Numbered from the stretch's first letter, positions 17,463-27,676 are shown. The stretch: DNA of 64,000 bases from Tepidimonas charontis (GCF_007556685.1 NZ_VJON01000002.1:97994-161993); one strand, 5' to 3'. Made by a program: numbers and translations. The notes: a model not told the origin generated them from the sequence alone.

Positions 17463-18923
17463 ATGCCGCAAACCATCAACACCAACCTCATGTCGCTGAC
17501 GGCGCAGCGCAATCTGTCGGCCTCGCAGTCGGGCATGAGCACCACCATCGCCCGCCTGTCCTCGGGGCTGCGCATCAACTCCGCGCGCGACGACGCCGCC
17601 GGGCTGGCCATCGCCGAGCGCATGACCACCCAGGTACGTGGCCTCAACCAGGCCGTGCGCAACGCCAACGACGGCATCTCGCTGTCGCAAACCATCGAAG
17701 GCGCTCTGGGCTCCTCCGCCGCCATCTTGCAGCGCATCCGCGAGCTGGCCGTGCAGGCCGCCAACGGCTCCAACTCCGGCGCCGACCGCCAAGCCCTCAA
17801 CGCCGAAGCCGGCCAGCTCGTCGCCGAGCTGCAGCGCATCGCCGACACCACCGAGTTCAATGGCCTGAAGGTCCTCAACGGCGCCTTCGGCTCGCAAACC
17901 TTCCAAGTCGGCGCCAACGCCTACCAGACCATCACCGTCGGCGGTGCCGATGTGCGCACCAACAAGTACGGCCTCAACACCGCCGTCAGTGCTGCCGCAA
18001 CGCCCGGCGCCTCAGCAGGCTACAACGCCGGCACCCTCACCATCAACGGCTTGACCAGCAAAACAGTCGCCATCGCCGCCAACGACACCGCCAAAGTGGT
18101 GGCCGACCGCATCAACGCCGTCTCTGCCGAAACCGGCGTGACCGCCCAGGCCCGCTCCTTGGCGACGCTGGACTTTGCCGCCACCGGCGCATTTACGCTT
18201 TCGATTACCTCCAGCAACAGCGCTGCCGTCACGATCAGCTTCAACGTCAGCAATGCCAACTCTTCCGAGGGGCTGTCGCAGGCCGTGGCCGAGATCAACA
18301 AGGTAGCCTCGCAGACCGGGGTGTCGGCACGGCTGAACGAGGCCGGCAACGCCATCTTGCTGGAAAACAGCCGCGGCGACAATATCACCATCACCAACAG
18401 CGCCGGCGGCCCTGGCGACGTCACCCTCGCCCAGGGGCGCATCGACAATTCCGGCAATTACACTGCAAGCGCGGTAGCGAATATCACAACCGGGAACAAC
18501 GCCACCTCTTTAGGCTACGTGAGCCTGGATGCGGCCAGCGGCTTTTCGGTGAGTCAGAGTGGCACCAACGTGTTTGCTGCAGCCAACACCACATCCGATG
18601 GCAGCAACACCGTCAATACCATCAATCTGAGCACGTTCGACAAGGCCAGCATGGCCATCCGAATCGTCGATCAGGCGCTGCAAACCATCAGCGCCACCCG
18701 GGCCAGCTACGGCGCGCTGATGAGCCGCTTCGAGAGCACGATTACCAACCTGCAAACGACCTCCGAAAATATCGCCGCCGCGCGCAGCCGCATCCAGGAC
18801 GCCGACTTCGCCGCCGAGACCGCCGCGCTGTCGCGCGCGCAGATCCTGCAGCAGGCCGGCACCGCCATGGTCGCCCAGGCCAACCAGTTGCCGCAGAATG
18901 TGCTGCGGCTGCTGCAGGGTTGA
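17463..18923 (+). CDS. fliC: Flagellin 2
   Basis: A 486-residue flagellin, identical to flagellin 1 over residues 1-343 and again in the last D0 helix region. It differs at NNATSLG versus SATSLG, at residues about 405-437 ([20 protein letters not shown]) and at the last residues (LRLLQG). GGAG lies 8 bases before the ATG; an upstream in-frame ATG is not supported by homology. Unlike copy 1, no FliA -35/-10 pair is visible upstream (only GCCGATCG near 17397 without a -35), and the fliD terminator lies about 160 bp before it. A strong terminator follows. Confidence 0.96.
   Translation: MPQTINTNLMSLTAQRNLSASQSGMSTTIARLSSGLRINSARDDAAGLAIAERMTTQVRGLNQAVRNANDGISLSQTIEGALGSSAAILQRIRELAVQAANGSNSGADRQALNAEAGQLVAELQRIADTTEFNGLKVLNGAFGSQTFQVGANAYQTITVGGADVRTNKYGLNTAVSAAATPGASAGYNAGTLTINGLTSKTVAIAANDTAKVVADRINAVSAETGVTAQARSLATLDFAATGAFTLSITSSNSAAVTISFNVSNANSSEGLSQAVAEINKVASQTGVSARLNEAGNAILLENSRGDNITITNSAGGPGDVTLAQGRIDNSGNYTASAVANITTGNNATSLGYVSLDAASGFSVSQSGTNVFAAANTTSDGSNTVNTINLSTFDKASMAIRIVDQALQTISATRASYGALMSRFESTITNLQTTSENIAAARSRIQDADFAAETAALSRAQILQQAGTAMVAQANQLPQNVLRLLQG
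17463..18923 (+). repeat. Long direct repeat, copy 2 (flagellin)
   Basis: Partner of 14261-15718. Similarity begins within 5 bp of the start codon, so the repeat is limited to the coding sequence. Recombination between the copies would remove fliD and leave one flagellin. Confidence 0.9.
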
Positions 18924-18948
18924 TTCGCCCGCGTGCACCCAAGCCCAG

Positions 18949-18977
18949 ACAGGCCTCGGCGGGGCCTGTTTTTTTTT
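18949..18977 (+). terminator. Rho-independent terminator after flagellin 2
   Basis: ACAGGCC (18949-18955), loop of 7, GGCCTGT (18963-18969) and a run of nine Ts to 18977. Confidence 0.93.
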
Positions 18978-19273
18978 GCGCTGTCGGCATCGGTTGCGCG
19001 CAAGCGCTGGCAGCGCGCAAGCGCCCGGGCCGTGTAGCCTGCGCGGCCAGCCCGGCGCTGCGCGCAGTGGCTTGCGCGGTGTGGGTTCGGGGTAAGCGGG
19101 CACCCGCGGCTCCCCATGTGGACTCCACCGTCCCACCCCTGCCCTGCCGGCAATCCAATACCCGAGGGCCGACGTGGCCGCCGGCATTCAGGCACATGCA
19201 CCAAGCGTGATATAAAGAATGAGCACACGTTGCCCGCAGCCGTTGTTTGCGCCTTCGTTCGGCAAGGATTCGT
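18978..19273. other. Non-coding stretch between flagellin 2 and the fliS promoter
   Basis: GC-rich sequence with short inverted repeats around 19000-19035 (GCGCAAGCGC repeated). No gene-like frame with a ribosome-binding site was seen. Confidence 0.5.
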
Positions 19274-19300
19274 TCAAGTCGCGGCCCGGCCGCCCGATAT
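19274..19300 (+). promoter_or_regulatory. Probable sigma-28 promoter of fliS-fliT
   Basis: TCAAGTCG at 19274-19281, exactly 11 bases, then CCCGATAT at 19293-19300. Against TAAAGTTT-N11-GCCGATAA this matches 5 of 8 and 6 of 8 positions with ideal spacing, 41 bp before the fliS start. Confidence 0.6.
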
Positions 19301-19341
19301 AGCAGGTGTCTGAGTGATCGCCGATGTCAAAGGATAAGACC

Positions 19342-19734
19342 ATGTACACCGCACCTAGCCAACGTTTGGCCGCGTCGTATGCGCGGGAGGCCGCCGCGAG
19401 TCGGGTGGCCAGTGCCAGCCCGCACGAGTTGATCATGATGCTGTTCGATGGCTTGCTGGCGTCGTTGCTCAGCGCCAAGGGGGCCATGGAGCGCGGCGAT
19501 GTGGCCGCCAAAGGGCAGGCGATCGGCAAAGCCGTGCGCATTCTGGAAGAGGGGCTGCGCGCCGGGCTGTCACCCGAGGGAGGCGAGTTGTCCGGGCGAC
19601 TGGAGGCACTGTATGACTACTGTGGACGCCAGCTGACGTGGGCCAATTTGCACAACGATGTCAAGCGCATCGATGAGGTCATCGACCTGATCAAAGCCGT
19701 CGCTGACGCCTGGCAGCAGATCCGCCCACAGTGA
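19342..19734 (+). CDS. fliS: Flagellar export chaperone FliS
   Basis: A 130-residue flagellin-specific secretion chaperone. SASPHELIMMLFDGLL is the FliS hallmark (helix 1/2), followed by KAVRILEEGLRAGL and LYDYCGRQL. I start at the ATG reading MYTAPSQR, which has AAGGA eight bases upstream; an ATG six codons earlier (MSKDKT) overlaps that element. It is followed by fliT after about 100 bp and lies downstream of both flagellins. Confidence 0.94.
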   Translation: MYTAPSQRLAASYAREAAASRVASASPHELIMMLFDGLLASLLSAKGAMERGDVAAKGQAIGKAVRILEEGLRAGLSPEGGELSGRLEALYDYCGRQLTWANLHNDVKRIDEVIDLIKAVADAWQQIRPQ

Positions 19735-19836
19735 AACTGCAGCACCCGAAAAATTCCAGCTTATCTCGAACTCGACTGCCTGGGCGGCGGAGCCCACCCC
19801 ATCGATCCGCCGTCGGCCAAGAGCCAGGAACCTACC

Positions 19837-20145
19837 ATGAACGCCCCTACCGTCGATGTATTGGACTTCTACCGCGCGCTGCAAGACGTCAGCGAGCGCA
19901 TGCTGCAGGCCGCCGAGCAGGACGACTGGGACCGCGTGGTCGAGATGGAAGAAGCGTGCGCGGTGCTGATCGAGCAGCTGCGCGCGCAAGGCGAGGCGGC
20001 GTTGAGCCCGGAGCAACGTGCCGAGAAGCACCGCATCATGCTGGCCATCTTGCGCCACGATGCGCGCATTCGTGCCCTGGCCGAACCGTGGCTGGACGTG
20101 TGGGGCGACGTGGGGTTGGGCAGTCGCTCGGTCTTGTTGCACTGA
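19837..20145 (+). CDS. fliT: Flagellar protein FliT
   Basis: A 102-residue, mostly helical protein (FYRALQDVSERMLQAAEQ, EEACAVLIEQLRAQGE, HRIMLAILRHDARIRALAEP), matching FliT in size and position after fliS. FliT is the export chaperone for FliD and in some bacteria a negative regulator. AGGAAC precedes the ATG. It converges on fliE with a GC-rich hairpin between. Confidence 0.85.
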   Translation: MNAPTVDVLDFYRALQDVSERMLQAAEQDDWDRVVEMEEACAVLIEQLRAQGEAALSPEQRAEKHRIMLAILRHDARIRALAEPWLDVWGDVGLGSRSVLLH

Positions 20146-20189
20146 AACACCGCAGCGCCGCCACCGCATCGCGCCGTGGGGGTGCGGGG

Positions 20190-20218
20190 GCGCGCCCCAC
20201 CACCGGTGGGTGGCGCGC
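20190..20218. terminator. Hairpin between convergent fliT and fliE
   Basis: GCGCGCC (20190-20196) pairs with GGCGCGC (20212-20218), with CCACC/GGTGG continuing the stem. Both genes end on either side, so it may act in both directions; no T-tract. Confidence 0.55.
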
Positions 20219-20270
20219 ATCGGTGGGCGCCCTGTTGGGCCCCCGCGCGCTGGATCAACACGCAGGGAGC

Positions 20271-20660
20271 TCAAACCTGCATGTTCATCACGTCGGTGTA
20301 GGCTTGCATCATGCGGTTGCGCACGTGCAGGGCAGCCTGAAAACCGATTTGCGCCTTTTGCATCGCCACCATGGTTTCTTCCAGGCTGACGTTTCGATTG
20401 CCTTTTTGCACTTCGTTTTGCAGGGCACTGGCGCGCTGCTGGGCGGCGCTGACTTCCTGCAGGGCATTGCGTAGCGCCGTGCCGAACCCCACCGAGCCGG
20501 CCGCCCCGGTGGCCGGCGTGGCGCCAGCCACGGACGGCGCGGCGCTCGCAGCATCGGCGCCGGCCGCTTTGGCCGCCAGCGCTTTTTGCGCCGCGCGCAA
20601 GGCAGCCAGTTGAGCCGGGCTCATCGAAGCGGTGTGCATGGGCAGCAAACGCAAATCCAT
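20271..20660 (-). CDS. fliE: Flagellar hook-basal body protein FliE
   Basis: A 129-residue MS-ring/rod junction protein. The C-terminal core (FGTALRNALQEVSAAQQRA, GNRNVSLEETMVAMQKAQI, ALHVRNRMMQAYTDVMNMQV) is characteristic. The N-terminal half is Ala-rich. Start ATG (MDLRLLP) is preceded by CGGAG nine bases upstream. It is divergent from fliF, the usual arrangement in this order, so the roughly 180 bp between them should hold promoters for both. Confidence 0.94.
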   Translation of the reverse strand: MDLRLLPMHTASMSPAQLAALRAAQKALAAKAAGADAASAAPSVAGATPATGAAGSVGFGTALRNALQEVSAAQQRASALQNEVQKGNRNVSLEETMVAMQKAQIGFQAALHVRNRMMQAYTDVMNMQV

Positions 20661-20839
20661 GGAACAGACTCCGTTTCGAGAGGGTGAAGAGGGGGCGGTC
20701 GCGGGGGGGCGGCACAAGCCGCTCACCGGCCAGCCAATGGTAGGGCCACATCGGCACGGCGCTTAAGCACGAATAAGCCGATTGCCGCCCGTCTGTTCGC
20801 GCTTTAGCGGCGCGCACCGCTGTGCGGATAATGCGGCGC

Positions 20840-22573
20840 ATGGCTACTTCGACCACTGCCGTTGCCGAGTTGGATCCGGCTTTGCCCGACACCGACGTCG
20901 CGCGTCCGACCTCGCCGCTGTTGGCGGGCTGGCAGCGCCTGAGCACCCCGCGCAAGGCCGCGCTGGGCGCCGGGGTCTTGGCCATGGTGGCGCTGCTGGC
21001 GTTGGCGTTTTATTGGCTCAACCGCCCCGACTATCGGGTGTTGTATGCCAATCTTTCCGACAAAGACGGTGGCGCCATTCTGGCCCAGCTGTCGCAGATG
21101 AATGTACCCTACAAGCACGCCGATGGCGGCAACGCGATTTTGGTGCCGGCCGACCGCGTCAACGACGTGCGCATGAAGCTGGCCAGCCTGGGGCTGCCCA
21201 AGGGCGCCGTGGCCGGCTTTGAGCTGATGGACAACACCCGACTGGGCATGACGCAGTTTCAGGAGCGGGTGAACTTCCAGCGCAGCCTCGAGGGGGAGCT
21301 CACGCGCACCATTTTGTCGTTGCAGTCAGTGGCCGATGCGCGTGTGCACTTGGCTCTGCCGAACCAGAATGGGTTTTTTCGTGAGCAGCAAAAGCCGTCG
21401 GCCAGTGTGCTGTTGACCTTGCACCCTGGGCGCACGCTGGACCGCACGCAGATTGCCGGCATCGTGCACCTGGTGGCCAGCTCGGTGCCAGAACTGGACC
21501 CGAAGGCAGTCAGCGTGATCGACCAAAACGGCACGTTGCTTTCGCAGCGCGCCGAGGGCGACAGCGGCATCGATTCGCGCCAGTTGGAGTATGTGCGCAC
21601 GCTGGAGCGCATGTACACCCAGCGGATTTTGGATTTGCTCGAGCCTGTGGTGGGTCGCGACAATGTGCGCGCCACCGTGACGGCCGACGTCGATTTTTCC
21701 GTCACCGAGCGCACCAGCGAGCAGCATCGCCCCAACCAGGGCACCGAGCCGGCTGCGGTGCGCAGCTCACAGACGGTGGAGGAAAACGCCCCCGGCAGCC
21801 CACAGCCGGCGGGCGTCCCCGGGGCGGTGTCGAACATCGCCCCCGGCCCCACCCAGGCGCCGATCAACGGCCCCACGCCACCGGTGGGCGTGGTGGGTGC
21901 CGGCAATGTCGCCACCGCCACGACCGACGGGGTCCGTCGGCGCGAACAGGTGGTCAATTACGAGGTGGACAAGACGATTGCCGTCACGCGCGAGGCCAGC
22001 GGCACCGTGCGGCGCTTGACGGCCGCGGTGGTCATCAACCATCTGCCCAACCCGGACGCCAAGCGTGGCCCCGCCACCGCAGCCCTGCCGCCCGAGCGAC
22101 TGGAGCAGATCCAGGCCCTGGTGCGCGATGCGATTGGCTTCAACGGCGAGCGCGGCGACTCCATCAATGTGATGAACGCCCCCTTCAACCTGCCCAAGGC
22201 GGAGCCGGTGGAGCTGCCGTGGTATCGCGACCCGGACGTGCAGGATTTGCTGCGCAGCGCCGCGCCCTCGCTGGGGCTGCTACTGGTGGGGCTGCTGATC
22301 TTCCTGGGCCTGGTGCGGCCGACGCTGAAGATGATGCAGCCGCCGCCCCCGGTAGAGGCCAGCACAGCCGGCGCGCCGGCCCTGCCGGGGCCCGGCAGCC
22401 AGGTCGATGCGGTGGTGGACGAAGTGGTGGAGCGCCCCGGCCTGCCGCAACCGGCCGATAATGTGCCCACTGCCGAAGACCTGCGGCTGGCCGACGCGCG
22501 CCGCCTGGCCAAAGAAAACCCGATGGCGGTGGCCAACATCCTCAAGGGTTGGATGGGTACCGACGGCAGCTGA
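20840..22573 (+). CDS. fliF: Flagellar MS-ring protein FliF
   Basis: A 577-residue inner-membrane protein forming the MS ring and export-gate housing. TM helix 1 is at residues about 36-55 (LGAGVLAMVALLALAFYWL), followed by the YscJ/FliF ring domain (DGGAILAQLSQMNVPYKH, ALPNQNGFFREQQKPSASV) and TM helix 2 (LGLLLVGLLIFLGLV) near 475-490. The C-terminus (RLADARRLAKENPMAVANI) is the FliG-binding tail. GTG and ATG codons 9-18 bp upstream are in frame; I use the ATG reading MATSTTAV. First gene of the fliFGHIJK run. Confidence 0.96.
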   Translation: MATSTTAVAELDPALPDTDVARPTSPLLAGWQRLSTPRKAALGAGVLAMVALLALAFYWLNRPDYRVLYANLSDKDGGAILAQLSQMNVPYKHADGGNAILVPADRVNDVRMKLASLGLPKGAVAGFELMDNTRLGMTQFQERVNFQRSLEGELTRTILSLQSVADARVHLALPNQNGFFREQQKPSASVLLTLHPGRTLDRTQIAGIVHLVASSVPELDPKAVSVIDQNGTLLSQRAEGDSGIDSRQLEYVRTLERMYTQRILDLLEPVVGRDNVRATVTADVDFSVTERTSEQHRPNQGTEPAAVRSSQTVEENAPGSPQPAGVPGAVSNIAPGPTQAPINGPTPPVGVVGAGNVATATTDGVRRREQVVNYEVDKTIAVTREASGTVRRLTAAVVINHLPNPDAKRGPATAALPPERLEQIQALVRDAIGFNGERGDSINVMNAPFNLPKAEPVELPWYRDPDVQDLLRSAAPSLGLLLVGLLIFLGLVRPTLKMMQPPPPVEASTAGAPALPGPGSQVDAVVDEVVERPGLPQPADNVPTAEDLRLADARRLAKENPMAVANILKGWMGTDGS

Positions 22574-22611
22574 AGCCGACCGCAGCCGGCGCACGTGTGA
22601 GGTGAGCAGAC

Positions 22612-23613
22612 ATGGCCGATACCGACGACGGACTGCAAGAAGCGGCCATCTTCCTGATGTCGCTGGGCGAGGAAGAGGCGGCGGAAGTCTTCAAGCACTT
22701 TTCGCCCAAGGAGGTGCAGCGCTTGGGCGAGGCGATCGCACGCATGCGCGCCGTGCCCAAAGAGAAGGTCGAATCGGTCATCGAGCGCTTCACGCGCGAA
22801 GCCCAGTCGCAAAGCCTGCTGGTGTCGGACACGGACAACTATGTGCGCTCGGTGCTCAAACGCGCGCTGGGCGACGACAAGGCGGCGCTGCTGATCGACC
22901 GCATCCTGCAGGGCGGCGACGTCTCCGGCATCGAGAGCCTGAAGTGGATGGACCCGATCTCGGTCGCCGAACTGCTGCGCAACGAGCATCCGCAGATCCT
23001 GGCCGCCATCCTGGTGCACCTGGACCAAGACCACGCCGCCAATATTCTCAAGCACTTCACCGAGCGCACGCGCAACGAGGTGATGCTGCGCATTGCCACG
23101 CTGGAAGGCATCCAGCCAACGGCGCTGAAGGATCTGAACGAAGCGCTATACCAAGTGCTGGCGGGCGGCGACAAGATTCGCAAGAGCTCGCTCGGCGGGG
23201 TCAAGACCGCCGCGGAGATCATCAACCTGCTGGGCACAAGCCTGGAGGCCAGCGTGTTGGATGCCATCCGCGAGCAAGACCCGGATCTGGCGCAAAAGAT
23301 CATGGACAAGATGTTCACCTTCGAGGACCTGCTCAAGCTCGACAACAAGTCGCTGCAGATGGTCCTCAAGGAGGTGTCGGCCGACGTGCTGGTGGTGGCG
23401 CTCAAGGGCGCTTCGCAGGAGTTGCGCGACAAAATCCTGTCCAACATGTCCAGCCGCGCCGCCGAAGCGCTCAAGGAAGACCTGGAGTCGCGCGGGCCGG
23501 TGCGTCTGTCCGAAGTGGATGCGCAGCAAAAGGAAATCCTGAAGATCGTGCGCCGACTGGTGGACGAAGGCCAGATTGTCATCGGTGGAGGCGGCGACGA
23601 TGCCTTCGTCTAA
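22612..23613 (+). CDS. fliG: Flagellar motor switch protein FliG
   Basis: A 333-residue C-ring protein that transmits torque and switching. The middle domain has NEHPQILAAILVHL, an EHPQ motif, and the C-terminal torque helix (FEDLLKLDNKSLQMVLKEV, LSNMSSRAAEALKEDLESRG) carries the charged residues that meet MotA. Length matches the family. Its last 14 bp overlap the fliH start. Confidence 0.97.
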   Translation: MADTDDGLQEAAIFLMSLGEEEAAEVFKHFSPKEVQRLGEAIARMRAVPKEKVESVIERFTREAQSQSLLVSDTDNYVRSVLKRALGDDKAALLIDRILQGGDVSGIESLKWMDPISVAELLRNEHPQILAAILVHLDQDHAANILKHFTERTRNEVMLRIATLEGIQPTALKDLNEALYQVLAGGDKIRKSSLGGVKTAAEIINLLGTSLEASVLDAIREQDPDLAQKIMDKMFTFEDLLKLDNKSLQMVLKEVSADVLVVALKGASQELRDKILSNMSSRAAEALKEDLESRGPVRLSEVDAQQKEILKIVRRLVDEGQIVIGGGGDDAFV

Positions 23614-24391
23614 CCGCGGCACGCATCCCTATCAACGCTTCATTCCTCGCGAAGAGGTGCAGGCCGTCAGCGCCTGGACGTTCGCGCCGGTGGGCGAGGC
23701 GGCCCCCGCGCCCGCCAGCGAACCGGAACCGCCCCCGATCACCCCCGAGGATGTGGAGGCGGCCCGCGCGCAAGCCTTTGCCGAGGGCTTCGAACAGGGG
23801 CGGCAAACCGGCGCGCAGGAAATGCGCGATGCCTTGACCGAGCCACTGCGCCACCAAGCCGAAGAGCTGGCACAGCGCGTGGCGGGCATCCTGGCCCAGG
23901 CCCAGGCCGAGCTGGACGCCGTACAGCAGGCGCTGGCCCAGCAGGTGCTTCTGCTGGCCTGCGACGTGGCACGGCAGGTGGTGCGGCGTGAATTGACGCA
24001 GCCGCTGAGCGCGGTGCAGGCCGTGGTGCTAGAAGCCCTGACGATGCTGACCGACGACGCCCGCCCTGCCGTACTGCGTCTGCACCCCGATGACGCCGAG
24101 CGTTTGCAGCCGGCCTTGGGCGAGGCGCTGCAACGCCAGCAAGTGCGGCTGCAAGCCGATGAGCGCGTCACACCCGGCGGCTGTGTGCTACAGACGCGCC
24201 TGGGCGTGGTGGACGGGACGCTACAGCGCCGCTGGGCGCGCGCCGTGGCCAACCTGGGGCTCGATGAACCGTGGCAACCGGCGCCGGCCAGCGCGTGGGC
24301 GGGCACTGCCGCTTACCCCAGCGCGCCCACCCACGAGGCCGACGGCGCCACCGATACGCCCCCCGATCCCCAGGAGGCGGCCCATGGCTGA
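23600..24391 (+). CDS. fliH: Flagellar assembly protein FliH
   Basis: A 263-residue regulator of the FliI ATPase. The N-terminus is Pro/Ala-rich, followed by [21 protein letters not shown], a GxxxG-type helical repeat region, and a C-terminal V/A-ATPase E-type domain ([37 protein letters not shown]). GGAGG lies about 10 bases before the ATG inside fliG. It overlaps fliI by 8 bp. A disordered Pro/Ala tail (last 40 residues) is variable in the family. Confidence 0.92.
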   Translation: MPSSNRGTHPYQRFIPREEVQAVSAWTFAPVGEAAPAPASEPEPPPITPEDVEAARAQAFAEGFEQGRQTGAQEMRDALTEPLRHQAEELAQRVAGILAQAQAELDAVQQALAQQVLLLACDVARQVVRRELTQPLSAVQAVVLEALTMLTDDARPAVLRLHPDDAERLQPALGEALQRQQVRLQADERVTPGGCVLQTRLGVVDGTLQRRWARAVANLGLDEPWQPAPASAWAGTAAYPSAPTHEADGATDTPPDPQEAAHG

Positions 24392-25844
24392 CTTGCGCAC
24401 GTGGGAGGCGTTTTTGGCGGCGGCACGCCAGGCCGCCACCCAAGCCACGCCACTGGAAGCCAGCGGACAGCTCACGCGCTTGGCCGGCTTGGTGCTGGAG
24501 GCCGAAGGCATCCGCACGCCGGTGGGTTCGCAGTGCGTGATCGACCCCAACCCCGACCCGCTGGCACCCGACGACGGCCATGGTGGCACCGTATTGGCCG
24601 AGGTGGTGGGCTTTGCCGGCCCGCGCGCCTACCTGATGCCGGCCAGTGAAGTGCTGGGCTTGGCACCCGGGGCGCGCGTGCGGCCGTTGCCGCCCTACCG
24701 CCCCCGCCCGCGTCTGGGCGATGCACCCCACCCCCTGCCGCCCAGCGACCGCGGTGTGCTGCGCCTGCCGCTGGGCGCGGGCCTGTTGGGCCGGGTAGTC
24801 GACGCCTACGGTCAGCCGCTGGACGGCGGCGGCCCCTTGCACGGTGTGCAGGTCCAAGCGCTGGAGCGCCCGCCCATCAACGCCATGCAGCGCGCCCCCA
24901 TTCGCGAACCGCTGGACACGGGCGTGCGCGCCATCAACGCGCTGCTCACCGTGGGGCGCGGACAGCGCCTGGGGCTGTTTGCGGGTTCTGGCGTGGGCAA
25001 GAGCGTACTGTTGGGGATGATGGCGCGCTACACACGCGCCGACGTCATCGTCGTCGGCTTGATCGGCGAGCGCGGCCGCGAAGTCAAGGAGTTCATCGAA
25101 GACATTCTGGGCCCGCAGGACCGCGGGCGGGCGGTGGTGGTAGCCGCCCCCGCCGACGCGCCGCCGCTGGTACGGCTGCAAGGGGCACACTATGCCACCG
25201 CGATCGCCGAACGCTTTCGCGACGAGGGGCGGCACGTGCTGCTGCTGATGGATTCGCTCACCCGCTATGCGATGGCGCAGCGTGAAATCGGCCTGGCCAT
25301 CGGCGAGCCCCCTGCCACCAAAGGCTACCCGCCCAGCGCCTTTGCGCGCCTGCCGCAACTGGTGGAGCGTTCCGGCAACGGTCCGGAGGGGGGTGGCTCC
25401 ATCACCGCGTTCTACACCGTGCTGTCGGAAGGCGACGACCAGCAAGACCCCATCGCCGACGCCGCACGCGCCATCTTGGATGGCCACATCGTGCTGTCAC
25501 GCGCGCTGGCCGAATCCGGCATCTACCCAGCCATCGACATCGAAGCGTCGGCTTCGCGCGTGATGCACAACGTCGTCAGCCCGCAGCATTGGACGCTGGC
25601 GCGGCGTTTCCGACAGCTGTACGCACGCTACCAAAGGAGCCGCGACCTCATCCAACTGGGCGCGTACGTCAGCGGCAGCGACCCCGAAACCGATCTCGCC
25701 ATTCAATTGCACCCGGCCATGGTAGCGCTGCTAACCCAGGACATGCGCGAAGGAGCGTCGTTCGAGCACAGCGTGCGCCAGCTGGCCGAGGTGCTGGCCC
25801 CGGCGATGGGCGCCGGCCCGCGCGGCGCAGGAGACCGTGCATGA
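24384..25844 (+). CDS. fliI: Flagellum-specific ATP synthase FliI
   Basis: A 486-residue ATPase of the type III export apparatus. Walker A is GSGVGKS, then [16 protein letters not shown], Walker [17 protein letters not shown] and [20 protein letters not shown], all typical of the FliI/YscN group. CAGGAGG lies 9 bases before the ATG. It overlaps fliH upstream and fliJ (ATGA) downstream, showing translational coupling. Confidence 0.97.
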   Translation: MADLRTWEAFLAAARQAATQATPLEASGQLTRLAGLVLEAEGIRTPVGSQCVIDPNPDPLAPDDGHGGTVLAEVVGFAGPRAYLMPASEVLGLAPGARVRPLPPYRPRPRLGDAPHPLPPSDRGVLRLPLGAGLLGRVVDAYGQPLDGGGPLHGVQVQALERPPINAMQRAPIREPLDTGVRAINALLTVGRGQRLGLFAGSGVGKSVLLGMMARYTRADVIVVGLIGERGREVKEFIEDILGPQDRGRAVVVAAPADAPPLVRLQGAHYATAIAERFRDEGRHVLLLMDSLTRYAMAQREIGLAIGEPPATKGYPPSAFARLPQLVERSGNGPEGGGSITAFYTVLSEGDDQQDPIADAARAILDGHIVLSRALAESGIYPAIDIEASASRVMHNVVSPQHWTLARRFRQLYARYQRSRDLIQLGAYVSGSDPETDLAIQLHPAMVALLTQDMREGASFEHSVRQLAEVLAPAMGAGPRGAGDRA

Positions 25845-26296
25845 AGCCGACCCGTGACCTGGCCGTGCTGCTGGAGCTGGCGCAACGCCGGCGTGACGAC
25901 GCCTTGCAGGCGCTGGCCGCCGTGCGCCGTGAGCAGCAGACCGCGCAAAACCAGATGGCACAGCTGCAGCACTACACGCGCGAGGCCGATGCGCGCTGGC
26001 TGCAACGCGCCAGCGGCGGCGTGACGCCGACGTTGCTGGCCACCCAGCGCCAATTCGTGGCGCGGCTGCAGGAAGCCATCGCGTTTCAAACCGACGTTTT
26101 GCAACAGCTGCAGGCGCGTGTGGCACAGGCCGAGGCGCAGGTGCAGCACGCCGAGCGCGCCTTGGCGACGCTGCAACGCATTCAACAGCGGCGCTTACAG
26201 CGCTGGCTGGACCGACAACGCCGCGCCGAACAAAAAGTCACCGACGAGATGGCCGCCGCCCAGCATCGCCGGCGCACCGCCACCGCCCCACTTTGA
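25841..26296 (+). CDS. fliJ: Flagellar export protein FliJ
   Basis: A 151-residue coiled-coil protein, Gln/Ala/Arg-rich throughout ([55 protein letters not shown]). FliJ acts as a central stalk-like component of the FliI ring and an escort for chaperones. Identification rests on size, coiled-coil character and position directly after fliI with an ATGA overlap. Confidence 0.88.
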   Translation: MKPTRDLAVLLELAQRRRDDALQALAAVRREQQTAQNQMAQLQHYTREADARWLQRASGGVTPTLLATQRQFVARLQEAIAFQTDVLQQLQARVAQAEAQVQHAERALATLQRIQQRRLQRWLDRQRRAEQKVTDEMAAAQHRRRTATAPL

Positions 26297-26308
26297 CCGG
26301 AGTTGCCC

Positions 26309-27676
26309 ATGAAAGCCGAAACCGCCAGCCACGTCGCAGCCAGCACCGCCCCCCCGCACGCCGCAGCGCGCGGCCCCAGCAGCGCGCCTGCCAACGGCGA
26401 CGCCTTTGCGCTGTTGCTCGACGATCTGATCGCGGCCGAAGAGACGGCGGCGAGCACGACGCTGACCGGCGACGAAGCCACCGATGGCAACTCGGCGGCG
26501 CCGGGGCGCCGCGGCAGCACCGATGGCCCCGGGTCCGCCGAGACGGCGGCCAACGCCGAGGCGCCCCTGCTGGCTGCTCTGTTGGGGCTGGGCAACCCCG
26601 CCCCCATCGCCGACGGTGACACCAGTGCCGCCGCGACGGTAACGGAAGACACGGCGAAGCAAACGCCGGGGGATAGCGCCGCTGGCCGCATCGGCGCGCC
26701 TTCAACGCACGCCACCCTCACATCGGCTTGGAGCGCGCAGCCCGTATCCTCGGAATCCCCCAGCGAGGCCGTCGCGCCGGCCGCTGGTGATGCCTCGCCT
26801 GGCCTCAAGCAACTCACGGACGACCGCGCCACAATCCAGGTAGACGAGCCATCGCCGCAGGAGCGAACCACCCCTGGCACCACCGCCGCACTGGCGGCGC
26901 GGGGCAAGGGGCGCCAGCTCGGGACCGGGCGGACCGGCAACGACAGTGCCCAGGCGCTGGCGCATGCCTTGGTCGCCGCAGTGGCCGACCCGGCGCCCGC
27001 AGCACGCCCACTGCATGCCGCCGCGGCTGGCGCCTCCACCCCGGGCACGGATCGGTTGGAGCCGGGTTTGACCCTGGCCACCGCAGCAGCCAACCCCGCC
27101 GGCACCCGTGAGCACGCCGGCGCCGGATCGGCTGACCATGGTGCCGCCAGCGACGGCCGCAGCGCAGCGGCTGCCGGCGCGCACAATCCCGGGCCGGACG
27201 CCGCGCTGGCTGGCGATGGCACACCCGGCGCGGCGGACTTCGGCCTCCATCTGGGCGAGGCGCTGCAAGGCGCTTTTGAGAACATCGGCACCCAAGTGAG
27301 CCTGTGGGCCGCCGGGCGCACCCAGCGCGCCAGCTTCGAGCTGCGCGACGGGCTGGATGCCCCACTGACCGTGGACCTGCAACTGAGCGACGGTGTGGCC
27401 CAGTTGCAATTTCGCACCGATGATGCGGTGCTGCGCCAACTGATCCAAGCCCAGGCCCCCACCGCGTTGGCCGACGCTCTGGCGCGCGCCGGCGTGGCGT
27501 TGGGCCAGGTGGATGTGGGTGCGCGCGGCCAGGGCGGCGGCCCCAGTGCCGATGGGAGCGATGAACGGGCGGGGTCGCGTGCGCGCATCGCCCTGACGAG
27601 TCCGACGTCTGCTGCCCCCAGTGGCGCGCGCGCGCTCGCCCCGCGCGCCGGGACGAGCTTGGATGTCTACGCGTAA
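26309..27676 (+). CDS. fliK: Flagellar hook-length control protein FliK
   Basis: A 455-residue exported ruler. The first 320 residues are low-complexity Ala/Thr/Gly/Asp sequence, as usual. The C-terminal Flg_hook domain is recognisable (RASFELRDGLDAPLTVDLQL, VAQLQFRTDDAVLRQLI, LARAGVALGQVDVG). GGAG lies six bases before the ATG. A very long open frame on the opposite strand over fliK-fliN is a compositional shadow. Confidence 0.9.
   Translation: MKAETASHVAASTAPPHAAARGPSSAPANGDAFALLLDDLIAAEETAASTTLTGDEATDGNSAAPGRRGSTDGPGSAETAANAEAPLLAALLGLGNPAPIADGDTSAAATVTEDTAKQTPGDSAAGRIGAPSTHATLTSAWSAQPVSSESPSEAVAPAAGDASPGLKQLTDDRATIQVDEPSPQERTTPGTTAALAARGKGRQLGTGRTGNDSAQALAHALVAAVADPAPAARPLHAAAAGASTPGTDRLEPGLTLATAAANPAGTREHAGAGSADHGAASDGRSAAAAGAHNPGPDAALAGDGTPGAADFGLHLGEALQGAFENIGTQVSLWAAGRTQRASFELRDGLDAPLTVDLQLSDGVAQLQFRTDDAVLRQLIQAQAPTALADALARAGVALGQVDVGARGQGGGPSADGSDERAGSRARIALTSPTSAAPSGARALAPRAGTSLDVYA

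Noticed and set aside
20716..20732. Minus-strand TGG-N10-GC before fliE as a sigma-54 site
   Set aside because: Only the GG/GC pair fits; the TTGC half reads CGGC and the CAC of the -24 box is missing.
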